Assembly (NCBI GenBank): GCA_944990035.1
Contig: CALYLX010000021.1
Coordinates: 124,001-188,000, forward strand
Reading direction: 5' to 3'
DNA length: 64,000 nt
Source of the DNA: Clitopilus passeckerianus
Lineage: Eukaryota; Basidiomycota; Agaricomycetes; Agaricales; Entolomataceae
In this document: one piece after another, positions 1-10,289 of the stretch
Layout of the letters: each line of letters opens with the position of its first letter
Position numbering within the stretch: the first letter of the stretch is position 1
The notes under the pieces: model-generated
What the model saw: the letters and a program-made list of their open reading frames with translations, nothing else
Databases searched by the model: none
Told to the model about the DNA's origin: nothing
Made by a program: the position numbers and the translations under genes

Positions 1-50
1 CAATGTTAGGTCGATTCGGATAAGTAACTTTTTGACCCGCGGCCCATGAG

Positions 51-2301
51 TTACAAGAAGACTAGGACTGCCTCGGAAGCCTTCACTATGACCTTTCCGC
101 CTGTGATGGTTTCCTCAACCTCCCGTCCTCTTGCCTTCCCGGTCGAAAACTCCTGACCTGCCCAAATCGTGACATTGGCTTCTTTGACGTCCGCGCCTGG
201 TGCTGTCAGTCGCCTCACCCTCACGGATTTGTGAGCCGCCTTCTTATCTATATACGCCGAGAAATCAAAAGAAGCTTCGGGACGAGGAATGCCTTGCGCT
301 GCCTGCGTGACATTGTAAATTTGCATGTTGACCAGTGCCAGCTTCGTTGGGTATCTATCCATTCCAGGCGATTTGGTGTCCCAGAATCCGTAAGCGACGA
401 GTTGGCCTTCGCTATGATCTCCGAGCTGCGTTGTGATGCTGGACCCGTTGGCCTGGCGGCCGGGATATATGTTCGAGATTTGAAGCGTCTTCGAGTGACC
501 GAGAGTTTCAGCTACGAATAGGTAGGCTGAATACGATGGGAAGACTTTGACAGGTCCATTCAAATTTTCGACAGGGTACCTAAAGCGCGGAAATCGGCAG
601 TTAGCAAGCCTGAGTTTGCAAGATTACGAGTATGCACTTGCCAGAGATCGTAGAAACTCAGGCCTGTCAAGAACTCATTGAACATAGATCAATTCTGACT
701 AGTCGTTGCACCCACCACCATGGTTGAGCTGTACGTCGCTCTGCAGAGCCAAAGGGCCGCCTTGATGGATATACATCCTTTTCGTAATGCATTAGCATCC
801 GAATCCTCGAGCAGGGGAAGTAATCAACATACCTTGAAACATTGAGAGAGGCAGCATAGAGAGTCGTGTCAAGCTATGATATCGCTTAGAGAGACCGTAC
901 AATATTAGGAGCGCAGAGAATGAATGCTTACTAGCCACAATGCCTGACCAAATGTGTTGCTTACGCCATCTCTTCCAGAACATGACACCGAGTTGTACTC
1001 GCCTATGCTCAACATTTGCAATATGAGGGAAGCGTCTTCGCTGGAACGGTATGGACATACCGACAACAAATGACTCAGGCCCCAGCTGTTCTCTCATCGA
1101 CTTGATCTGAGGTTGCCAGAGGTCGAGGTATCTAAACGTTTCGTAAGGAAAGCAAGCCCCTAGGCTGTACAAAGCGATTTACTGTGCTAATCTGGTGTGG
1201 TTGACCTGCAGTGTTGTGTGAGATATAAGCAAAACCAGGGATCAGGATGGTTGAAAAGACGCACGAGGTTCGGAAGCGTCGCCACTGCAATTCTAGGGGG
1301 ATCACAGACCTAGAACGGTATTAACTAAGCTTTGAGGCATAGATCCAAGAAGATACGCACACTATACTGATAGGTATGTTCGCTGCATGAGCGGACGACG
1401 CCATCCTTGTTCGATCCCGCCGCTAAGGCGCTGACGCAGTTCAGCTGTTTTGGAGCAGCTGGCGAGTCGTAAGGCCAGGTAATATCTTCGGCCGTGGCAG
1501 CGACCTGGAAAGTCGGAGCTGTCAGACCAAGCGAGTCGCTGATGTTCTTAGCCCAGGTCTTCGGAGAAGAAGTTGAGCGAAGGGAACAAAAGTGATATTA
1601 ATGATGGATATTACCTCCCATATCGCGGTGTAGTTCTGTGGCGTGAAGTTTAGATAGTGATCTGGCTCGTTTCCGACTGCATATTGCATCAGTTTAAGTA
1701 TTGAAATCAAACATGGGGAGTATACGAACTTTCGAGCAAGTCCAGCTGTTCCTTTCCTAGACTCTTGAGGGCCGCTTCAGCCGTCAACAGGGTATTCGTA
1801 TAGTTCAATTGGTGAAGATTCTGGGACACATCCAGTTAGCACATGATTGCCCGTAGAACGAGATGGTGTACATACCAAGTTCAAGATGACCTTTGTTCCC
1901 TTCGGCAGGAGCTTGATGCTATCCCAGAAGCCAGGCCCAATCGTCGTATTCTGCAGTGCTCCCTTATCATCGATAAAATTGAACAAGCTGATTTCCTGAG
2001 TAGCGTTCCAGACTGTCGAGTCAGCCGTGATACCACCAATTCGGACCTCAGCGGGAACGCCAGTCCGTATTGCGAGGTTTTCGAGAAGGTCTTTCGTTAA
2101 CTGATTCGGCGAGGTCGTATTACCGACATATTCCTCGAAGAAGGCCGTTTCAATGCTCAAGCTCCCCAAGGCTGGATGGAGCGGGTACGAAGCATCAGGT
2201 GGGAGAGACGGTGGACCTTTGAGCACGAGGTTATCAAGATTGGCACCCAGAACCAAAGGTAGCGCAGTGCCTATGAGAAACACGGTATTGAGAGGTAACA
2301 T
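51..2301 (-). CDS. GH79 family glycoside hydrolase (beta-glucuronidase/heparanase-like), secreted
   Basis: Multi-exon gene whose joined exons read as a complete GH79 enzyme, a family that removes glucuronic acid or 4-O-methyl-glucuronic acid from glycans such as arabinogalactan. Visible: N-terminal hydrophobic segment from the Met at 2301 (MLPLNTVFLIGTALPLVLG), a likely signal peptide; VRIGGITADS of the barrel; LEIGNEPDHYLNF with the expected acid/base Glu; GEYNSVSCSG with the expected nucleophile Glu; RMYIHQGGPLALQS; DLWYPVENLNG; and a C-terminal beta-domain ending in EAVLVFL. Exon 1 is 2301-1876. The last intron (641-580) must be GC-AG to keep frame. An in-frame Met at 2382 would add 27 residues and turn the signal into an internal anchor, so I prefer 2301. 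Acts outside the cell on plant or fungal polysaccharide (inferred). Family very likely; exact substrate unknown. Confidence 0.88.
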
Positions 2302-4615
2302 CGCAATGAGAAAAAGAACCAAACCATACTTCCTGCTTCTCTTTATGATTATCGCCGTCGTTGAGCATGATTTGAGCGACACGCGAGCACGGTCCGTCTG
2401 GTGGTGCTAAGTCTGGTATCTGGCGGGCCGTAGAGAACGTGACTAGCAGGGAGAAGCCATTAAGCCATCGCTTAGCTCGCGATGCATGACAATGGAAACG
2501 AGCTCAAGCTCGTGACCTGGCGGACGATGTCGACGAGATAGAAATAAATTCCGCAGAGCAAATTCATGCAGAATGGCTCGACTCACGTATCCCAAGCCAA
2601 ATGGCACAACGGGCCGACTCTGACCACCACTGATAAGGGCATTGCGTCATAGGGCCTAGAGGTCCCTCGCTGGTACCTCGCCCAAACTGAAAAGGTGTCG
2701 AAGCCACCGCATTTCTCCTCTATTGATCCCCACCACTCGATATGTCAAGCTTCCAGCGGTGACTAGCATCTGCCTTCCTAGAACCGAGTACCTCCACAGT
2801 CAAAAGCGTACGAGCAGATGATCAGTTCGTGAAAGTGGCAAAAGCATAGCCTCAATCAAGGCAATATCGATGTCATCCCATTGGACGCGGCCACATCACG
2901 AAACTTGGAGTGGGATTGTGAACAGAAGATGGTGGTGATCGCTGATAGAGCTTAGATATACGCCTCCTGACGTTCAATGCGTTGTAGGAGACGGAGTGGT
3001 GTTAGAGTTATGTCAAGAGACTCGAGGTCGGATAGCTGTAGGACAGGGATGATCACCGCTGAGAGCGTCCCCGAGTTTCCAGATAGTATGAGCGTTGTTG
3101 TATTCAATGATTAGTACAATCTTGTGAGGAAGCCGAAGATTCATTTTACATGCCGGGAGCTGGGTATGATCCCATAGTTGGGATAGTCGCCTGGCGATCT
3201 CACTTGGGCTTTGCCTCGTTCTCTTTCGACCAGCATCCTATGAAGAATACAGCGGATGGCTGAGCCGGGGTAATATTATTGTCAGGACCGAAATCCGAAC
3301 AGCAGTTCAAAATCTATTCACCTGTTCAAATCCACTGATGGTGGCCGTCGAAAAACCGCGCTGCACGGGTTATGGTCGGATGGTCGGAGGTGAAAGCTTG
3401 AACCTAAAAGTATAATTGGCATTTACCTTGCGACAGCCTCGTCGAAGATCCCAAGCTGAAGACATGAGGTTGAACGGCAGCTTCCAGACTGTATTGTGTT
3501 TCTCGTCATAGCCAAGACTGTAACGTGAAGTAGGACCCCCAAAGTATTTTTCTGGAAAGCACAAAGGCTAGGCGTCATCGTGTGCCCATAACAAGGTGGT
3601 ATCAGAACATCACGAAGCAAACGTGTGTCCGCCGCACAGTCAACGGTCGCACACCCATTAGGAGCAAAGTGCCAGTAACAAGAAGAACGAAGCTTGATAG
3701 GCAACCAGTCTGTAGGCCAATCGGAGTTCTGCCTGCACCTACGGAGGCAAATTGCTTAGAACGTGTCCTGACAGCGAGAGTGATTCCTCGGGATTATTAT
3801 TCGAAGTGGATAATCGATTCTAATCTCTGAGTGGTGTGAACAATGAAGGGTCGTCTGACAAGACGGAGGCAGCGGCAAGAAACGAATACAAAAGTCCCAG
3901 AAAGACACTGGGACCGACGGCAATCGCTAGATAGACCACGAGCGGCGATGGCAACAATTTCCAGATTCTTTTCAGGACCGTGGTCCACATGCCATCTAGA
4001 CATGAGGCTGGCAAATACCCTGGCACACCGACTCGGTCAACATCAGAACAAAGAATTTTGAGCCTTTCACGAGGCATTCAACACAGCATTCTGGATGTTA
4101 CAAAGCGGTGGCGCACCATACGAGCGTTCGGAAAATTTCCTTGTAGCATGAATTTTGCAGCATGCCATCCAGAGTGAATTATTCCGGTGAGCTACGGGGT
4201 AGTAAAAAGCCGTAAAGATCGATCTGACAGTGCGTCTGGGAGTGATCCGGGTTGTCAAGAAACGCCTCGTGGTGACGAGTGCCTGCCAGAATGATTAGCG
4301 CGTGGGATGATGTAAGCTGGGGTGGGCATGTGGCAAAGGAGCGTGGCTACCGGCCAGGACGAGTGCAATTGGCTATCAGCCTCTTACTCTCCATCGTTCA
4401 TCGCCAGCTCATCCTATTACCTTTCTCAATACTTGATACCACTACATATACTGTAAAATGTTGGCATTTACTGTGAGTTTTTATTTTCTGGACCGGTCAA
4501 TTCAATCGACCAATGGAATGACGCCGTTGATCCTCGTCTAATATGTTCATTCAACAGGCTTGAATGATCTACGAAATAAGCCATTTTATCTCTTACTGGA
4601 CTTAGAGCAGGCAAC
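2302..4615. other. Intergenic 2.3 kb between divergently transcribed GH79 and the 951-aa gene
   Basis: No convincing gene. Several overlapping 60-110 codon ORFs lie on both strands between 3370 and 4476. One on the minus strand (4077-3820) encodes a single hydrophobic stretch (LVVYLAIAVGPSVFLGLLYSF), but no partner exons were found. A short ATG followed by a GT donor at 4458 could be a 5'-UTR exon of the downstream gene, but it does not join in frame to the main ATG. Confidence 0.5.
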
Positions 4616-7471
4616 ATGGATAATACGAACGACTTTCTGATACCAGGACTCAATTTTCTCAGCCTTGACGACTCGCCGAACCACAGCAAGTGGTATTCCG
4701 GCGGGCCAACGACACAAACACCGCAACTGCACGCCCACGAAGGGTACCCACACTTTACACAAGGTGGACACTCACCAAAGTCAATACAAGACGACTCTGT
4801 ACACACGGGCTACCTGACTGATTTTTCACGACCGAAGGGCTTTGGACTGCAATTTCCAATATCCCCACCCCCAACAAATTCTCAACCGAAGCGCAGTGTT
4901 CCCCTGCCAGCGTTCCAGGCGTCTCCTGAAAAGCCTCCGATGAGCATGCCCTTCTCTCGCCCATTTGGCGGTGTCCTTGATTCACCCCTCGTATACAAGC
5001 ATGTCGGTTTGAACGGTCATCATGCTCTCATATCTCCTCCTCCTACGCTCCCAACGACTACACGAACACTCCCTCCGACAGACAGTCCTCACCTTCGTGT
5101 GATTCCCGAACACGAGGATTTCTTGTCGGACCGCGAGGAATGCCACGATGATCATGATAATCGCCTCCACGACTCCGACGAATTTCAACTATCTCTTTTG
5201 GGCCTCTCTTCACCTCGGTCACATCCCGTAGACCTCTACGGCGGCTCGAGCATGCCCACAACCTCAACCCAGAGCAACCCCCTGCTGTCCCCCATTTCGC
5301 CGGATTGGAGTACTGCCCGGATACCCTCCGATACGTCATCACCATCATACCCCTACTACCCTTCCATGGAGGAAGCAAATGACGCTAGCAGTAGCATTTT
5401 GCTCCAGCATCGTCCAGAGTCGAATGGCTTCTCTACGCATGGCCTAGAGCGCCTGAGCGCCCCCCAGGTCTATGATGCCCCATTTTCTCCCTCAAGTTCG
5501 CCTTTCTCTAGGCCAATTCTCCCGCCTCTGGACATGTCCTCGTTGCTGGATACGCCTCCTCCTGACTCCTACGAGCTCAGCGATGATGCTTCACCTCCAT
5601 CACCCCCTCATACAGCTTTAGCGCCTGGACACCCATTCATCCGGGACCACAGCACCAGTTTCGTGGATGGCCACGATCCTCGCAGGCTGTATACCCAAAA
5701 GCGCAGATACCTCAGGAACCCTCAAATTTCTCCTTCCTCACCTCCCAATCCCATTGATCAAGAAGAACTCTCAGTTCTGTCCCCATTCGACTATGGGTAC
5801 GACAGCAAACCTATCAAGATCTTCGACGACGTTCCCGAGGATGACGGGATGGATCTCGAGGACGACGACCAACTACAAGAAGTCCTCCTCGCAACCCCAG
5901 AACCTCCCTCCCCGCAGCCACTTGCGCCACTCGACCCACCCCCAATATCCGAATACCGCGATGCACACGAGTTCACGCCCGGAGAAACCCCGTGGTCCCC
6001 GTCTTTACGAGGCTTTTCTGATCTTCCCGACCTAGACGAAGAAGAAGACCTTGAAGACGGCGATTACGGATCTGCTTCGGACGCACGGTATATGGACATA
6101 GACCGTTTCATGGAGTCGCCTAAACCTTCTCTGTTATCTCTGCCTGGCGCAGATACGGACGAAGAGCTCATACCACTAGACGCACCGTTTTCGGCTCCTG
6201 GAGGCGGATTCTGGGATCAACAGTTACATGAAGAACCGATGTTTTGGCCGCCTGAGTTGGACTCGAACCCGTTCCTCGGAGGCAGTAGTACCAGCAGCGG
6301 GAGCAGTAGTGCAAGCTCAAGCTCCGCAAGCAGCAGCAGCAGCTTCCAATCCCACCGGACACCGAGGTCGTCGACCTCCCTATCTTCGGGGGTCCATCAT
6401 CGGGGTACACGCCGCTCACCACTCTCCAGAACCATCGACAATCACTCCACATATGCAACTTCGCCGCCCCCGTATGACCTACACACCTTGACCCCAGGTC
6501 CCGCTTCTTCCTCCAGCAGCAAACCGCTTTCCCTATTTCCAAGTCCAAGCCCGTCCAAACGCCGCTCGCTGCTTCTAGTCGACGAAGACATGGAAGGCGA
6601 CACAGACTCGGACTCTTTCACCGACTCTGGCTCTGAACTCCACGACGAGTCGGACTCCGACCTTCTCCCGCCGTGGCGCTCGTCCATCAGTGGCGGCCGC
6701 GAGCGGGACGAGGAGGATATGGTGATTCGGCAGGCGGATGCTTCAAGCGATCCTGAGCTGAGGCGGCTGTCTGAGCTGATGAAGAAGGCGCTGAAGGCGG
6801 AGCGGGATGCGAGGGACGCTGAGACGAGGGTGTTGAGTGGGGGGAGTATTGGCGGGAGTGGAGCTATCAGTGGGGATGGGGTTGGTTATTGGGAAGGACG
6901 TGTTGTGCCGCGCCCGATGTCTTCGTTACCTTCAATGTCGTCGGCGTCGACGATAACGAGAGGTGCTGGGATTGATATGGCTGCGAGGAGAGAAGCGAGG
7001 AAGGCGAAGAAGAAGGCACGAGATCGGGCCAAGGAGATTGGGTCGATGATGAAGTTGAAGATGGCTGAACTTGGTTCGCCCAGTTCAACGTCTACCTCTG
7101 GTGACAGCTCTCCGGAAGCAGCCACTGCTGCTTCTCGAGCGTCCCTCTCTATGGGCTCAGGCGCTGGGAGGAAGAAACAGAAGAGGAAGGGGACGTTGGG
7201 CGAGGCGAGGAGTATGGACCAGTTGGTGGCGAAGATGATGTTGAGGAGGCATGAGACGTATAGGACGTTGGCGAATCGGAAGACACCGTTGGTGCCTGGG
7301 AGGAGGTATGAGTCGTCCCCGTTGATTAGGACGAGGGAGCTGCCTGAGGTTGAGGAGTCGGAATCTGCCAATGCAGACGTTGAGGAGAGCAGGGGAGAAG
7401 GAGGGATGGAGATGGACGTAGCGCAAGGAGACGACTCGGAGAGTGATCCATGGACTATGGAACAGGATTAG
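4616..7471 (+). CDS. Intronless 951-aa Ser/Pro-rich acidic protein, unknown function
   Basis: One uninterrupted ORF from ATG 4616 to TAG 7471, unlike the intron-rich genes around it. I do not recognise a catalytic domain. The first 550 residues are rich in Pro, Ser and Asp with many SP/SPP sites, so the protein is probably disordered and phosphorylated. Acidic patches follow (DVPEDDGMDLEDDDQ, around 395), then poly-Ser (around residue 555), then another acidic run. The C-terminal third has two basic helical stretches: ARREARKAKKKARDRAKEI (about 786-804) and a segment around MDQLVAKMMLRRHETYRTLA (about 867-886). These could bind nucleic acid or form coiled coils. The C-terminus is acidic again. 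Likely a nuclear regulatory or scaffold protein (inference). The reading frame and codon bias across 2.8 kb make coding certain. Confidence 0.85.
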   Translation: MDNTNDFLIPGLNFLSLDDSPNHSKWYSGGPTTQTPQLHAHEGYPHFTQGGHSPKSIQDDSVHTGYLTDFSRPKGFGLQFPISPPPTNSQPKRSVPLPAFQASPEKPPMSMPFSRPFGGVLDSPLVYKHVGLNGHHALISPPPTLPTTTRTLPPTDSPHLRVIPEHEDFLSDREECHDDHDNRLHDSDEFQLSLLGLSSPRSHPVDLYGGSSMPTTSTQSNPLLSPISPDWSTARIPSDTSSPSYPYYPSMEEANDASSSILLQHRPESNGFSTHGLERLSAPQVYDAPFSPSSSPFSRPILPPLDMSSLLDTPPPDSYELSDDASPPSPPHTALAPGHPFIRDHSTSFVDGHDPRRLYTQKRRYLRNPQISPSSPPNPIDQEELSVLSPFDYGYDSKPIKIFDDVPEDDGMDLEDDDQLQEVLLATPEPPSPQPLAPLDPPPISEYRDAHEFTPGETPWSPSLRGFSDLPDLDEEEDLEDGDYGSASDARYMDIDRFMESPKPSLLSLPGADTDEELIPLDAPFSAPGGGFWDQQLHEEPMFWPPELDSNPFLGGSSTSSGSSSASSSSASSSSSFQSHRTPRSSTSLSSGVHHRGTRRSPLSRTIDNHSTYATSPPPYDLHTLTPGPASSSSSKPLSLFPSPSPSKRRSLLLVDEDMEGDTDSDSFTDSGSELHDESDSDLLPPWRSSISGGRERDEEDMVIRQADASSDPELRRLSELMKKALKAERDARDAETRVLSGGSIGGSGAISGDGVGYWEGRVVPRPMSSLPSMSSASTITRGAGIDMAARREARKAKKKARDRAKEIGSMMKLKMAELGSPSSTSTSGDSSPEAATAASRASLSMGSGAGRKKQKRKGTLGEARSMDQLVAKMMLRRHETYRTLANRKTPLVPGRRYESSPLIRTRELPEVEESESANADVEESRGEGGMEMDVAQGDDSESDPWTMEQD

Positions 7472-8080
7472 CGCTTGCTTTTCCTTTCAACACTCAGGTT
7501 GCTGCCGTCGCAGCTGCTTGCGATATACTCGGAGGATATGGATATGATTTTCATCTTCCTTGCTTGGTTGCTTACATCGTTTTTGCATGTTTTTCATCCG
7601 GGACACCATTTTGGATCATATATCTCTATCTATTCCTTTCGTCTTCGTCTTTGTGTTCGTGTTCGCCCTCGTGTTTGCCTTCGTATTTCCTGTTTCTTCA
7701 TGCAAGCCTCAACCATACTCTCCGTTCCCAAAAATCTCTTGATCGGATGGCACATTATCTGGTTTTGCTTTTTGCTTTCCACACAGCTGTCTCTTCTTCA
7801 ACTTGCTTCAAACCATCTAATCTTCGCATTATCGCATCTAGTATACAAGCTTAAGCTTTCGGAGGTCTATTCACGCCGTACCATCCATACAAGATATGTC
7901 TTCATCTTTACTTCGGATCTTTTTCTCGTCCTCTCTTCACAACATGAATACATGAATACTCACTGACCCAACCGTACTCTAATCTACACCAAGAATATCT
8001 ATTGTACTGCTACTGGTGTTTTGTTTCCAGAATCTGAATCGAACATGTGTATATTTACTCTTCTGTCGTATTCGGGAGAG

Positions 8081-8215
8081 GTCAGACCATGAGAGCGGGA
8101 CTCTCATTCATCTCGATCTCGAGGAGGAATCGACGCTAGAAGGATAGAAGGACATGGCGTTGACAGAGCGAGGTAAGGTACTATGTATTAGCTCGACTTA
8201 CTCAACATTCAACTG
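8081..8215 (+). repeat. Imperfect direct repeat, copy 1
   Basis: Shares with 8310-8444 a run of matched blocks in the same order: GACTSTCAT, TCGAGGANGAATCGACG, TTGACAGAG(Y)(N)AGGTAAG and an ACT-rich tail. Diverged tandem duplication upstream of the DUF6593-like gene; function unknown. Confidence 0.5.
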
Positions 8216-8309
8216 TCGTGTTGTGGAGAACGTCAGCCCTAGACTATGAGAGAGTTATCAATGAGCAGAAGAGTGGGGGACTTGAAAATTTCATGCACAT
8301 GATAGCACG

Positions 8310-8444
8310 CGTTGCATTGGTGCTGATAAGCAGGACTGTCATTTCCTCGATGTCGAGGACGAATCGACGATATAATATAAGCATATGACTTTGACATTGA
8401 CAGAGTCAGGTAAGCCACTAATAACTCTATGGCTTGATTGCTAC
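8310..8444 (+). repeat. Imperfect direct repeat, copy 2
   Basis: Second copy of the block at 8081-8215, about 230 bp downstream and 160-290 bp before the ATG at 8603. Could carry duplicated regulatory sites (inference). Confidence 0.5.
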
Positions 8445-8602
8445 CAAAAATCTGACATATGACCTCGGCAATCTCGGCCTCAAGTAGAGTAGATAGTCTT
8501 CCCCACATTCCACCACTATCTCATACACCTTCTCTTCGCATCCCCGCATTCCATCACGACCTCCTACACACTTCTCTTCGCAGCTTCACGCCGACACACA
8601 CG

Positions 8603-9341
8603 ATGGACTCGACCCTAACCCTCGTCAACCCCACCCCCATAACCCTCACATTCAGCAAAGACTCCCTCCGTAACGCCATCCTCTCCGTCTCCGGTCTTCC
8701 CTTGTACCAGCTCAGCACACCGGATAGGAAGCAGATGCATACAGAGGTTAGGGATTTGCATAATGATGAGTTGGTTTTCGTGATTAAGCAGAGGGATTTT
8801 TTGCCGGATTGTATTGTGTTTACTGGGAACGGGAGGGGCGCGGGAGGGGAGAAGGGGAAGGAGAGGAGTGTGAATTTGAAGAGTTGGTTGAAGAAGGGGG
8901 AGGATAGTGAGGGGGATGGGAGGTGAGTTAATAGGCGGATACGGAGCAACGGTAGGACTGACTTAGGTGGCTGCAGACCGATGTACAGCTTAGAGACCGA
9001 ATACGGGGTGTTCCACTGGAAGGTCGACCCTATCCATCGTCTCGTCGTAAGTCCCTTCCCTCTTCCTCCCTTTACCATCTCCTTCCACCCAACCACCTCT
9101 CTGACACCTCACCCAACAGCTCTACCCATCCCACTCACACACGCACCCCCTCGCGCGCATGATCCAAGGCCCCAAACCCAGCCTCTGGATCGATGCAGGC
9201 ACCGAAGAGTTCCGCGACCAGATCCTAGCGTCGTTCATGATCATCGAGCGGGAGATGAGAGGGAAGGAGGCGCGGTATAAGGCGTTCTTGAGGGATTCGA
9301 GGACGCAGGCTGCGTTGGCGTTTGGGAATACACTTGGGTGA
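8603..9341 (+). CDS. DUF6593-like protein 1 (three-exon sub-clade)
   Basis: Exons 8603-8922, 8977-9046 and 9120-9341 join in frame to 203 aa. Begins MDSTLTLVNPTPITLTFSKD, followed by LPLYQLSTPDR, VFVIKQRDFLPD, LKSWLKK, a short middle exon reading YGVFHWKVDPIHRLV, and a last exon with PSLWIDAGTEEFRDQILASF and MIIEREMR. The pattern (two-strand start, xLYxxxTP, polar strand repeats, a C-terminal helix) is that of the basidiomycete DUF6593 family as I recall it, possibly a tubby/LURP1-like fold; function unknown. Exon 3 begins LYPSHSHTHPLARMIQG. Closest in exon layout to copies 4 and 5 (38156-38853, 39577-40282). No signal peptide or TM segment. Family assignment is from memory of sequence style; the coding prediction is strong because five paralogues agree. 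Confidence 0.82.
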
Positions 9342-10289
9342 TTGATTTTGACGTTGAGGGAACTGGGGTCAGGTTAGGTGGATTAAATTATGAGTATCTT
9401 AGGATCTTTTGGCGTATCATTGTATTGTGTTTTGGATATTCTTCTGCAGTCGTGTTTGGAGGGTCACTTTTGCAAGTTTTTGCTAAGGCACTGAGTTAGT
9501 GTCTGTGCCTGCCACGATCGTTCAGCGGACCTCGACCTCGGAGAGAGGCAACGGTAACATCGCATTCAGCAACCCGGGGAAACATCCTTCTTTTCGATCG
9601 GGGTTCTTACTGACTTTGTCCAAAAGAGGCGCAAGAGCAACACGGATCGAAGAATACGGGGACATCGTTCAAGATCCGTTCTGAAGTCTGGGTAGCGTTT
9701 TAGCGTCATATATGAATCAGGAGCTCGCAATATGCAAAAAACACTATCATGAATAGGCGTCATCTTGTAATCTAGGATCACGAGTTGCGATTCTACCCAA
9801 AAACGTCGACGCGTTATTTGTCTCTCTTTGCCCCTGCCTCCCCTAAACCCCACTTGAACCGGAGTCCGGTCAATTACCGAGAGAGATCTCGCACATGCTC
9901 CAGTTCTGCCGAGCTCTTTATTCGCTTTAGCTTCACAATCCTTGCATTTTAAAATGTTCCGGTTAATTAAATTTGGGGTTGGCCCTTCATTTTACCCTTC
10001 AACTTCGACGACATTTGACACGACATTTAGTATAGTACTCCTCGTCAACGCGGGGGCCGGATCATTCTGAAGTATTCTTAAGTCAAGAAAGTGAAGAAAG
10101 AAGAAGAGTCTTTCTATACCCACGACGCCTTGCTGTCTCACCCAACGACAAGCGGAGCGTTTTCAAGACGCTACCCAACCAAAACACCGAAACGCTCATT
10201 ACTAGTCCTATTCAGGTCAGTTAGGTTCCTCCAATTCGTCTCCACCTCCTCCCAACTCACCGGCACTCTTGTTATAGATTGATATCTAG
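9342..10289. other. Promoter region of MFS1 with shared element A
   Basis: 948 bp without a gene. Holds shared element A (9798-9850). The last 150 bp includes a block at about 10146-10199 (GACAAGCGGAGCGTTTTCAA and what follows) that is conserved before MFS2 (20354-20410, reversed) and more weakly before MFS3, so it is probably core promoter or 5' UTR. Confidence 0.6.
9798..9850 (+). promoter_or_regulatory. Shared upstream element, copy A (MFS1)
   Basis: Contains GTCGACGCGTTATTTG and, after a fixed gap, CCTCCCCTAAACCC. It is one of seven copies in the window. Ends 440 bp before the MFS1 ATG, same orientation as the gene. ACGCGT matches the MluI cell-cycle box and CCCCT a stress-response-type site; which factor binds is unknown. 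Confidence 0.7.

Larger units (their letters stand above)
7472..8602. other. Intergenic: pyrimidine-rich 3' region, then an imperfect direct repeat
   Basis: The first about 500 bp is T/C-rich and probably 3' UTR of the preceding gene; overlapping short ORFs there are low-complexity reads. From 8081 two diverged copies of a roughly 130-bp sequence follow (listed separately), then the promoter of the DUF6593-like gene at 8603. Confidence 0.5.

Noticed and set aside
3820..4077. Membrane-protein-like minus ORF
   Set aside because: Single hydrophobic stretch, no splice partners, overlapped by equally long ORFs on the other strand.
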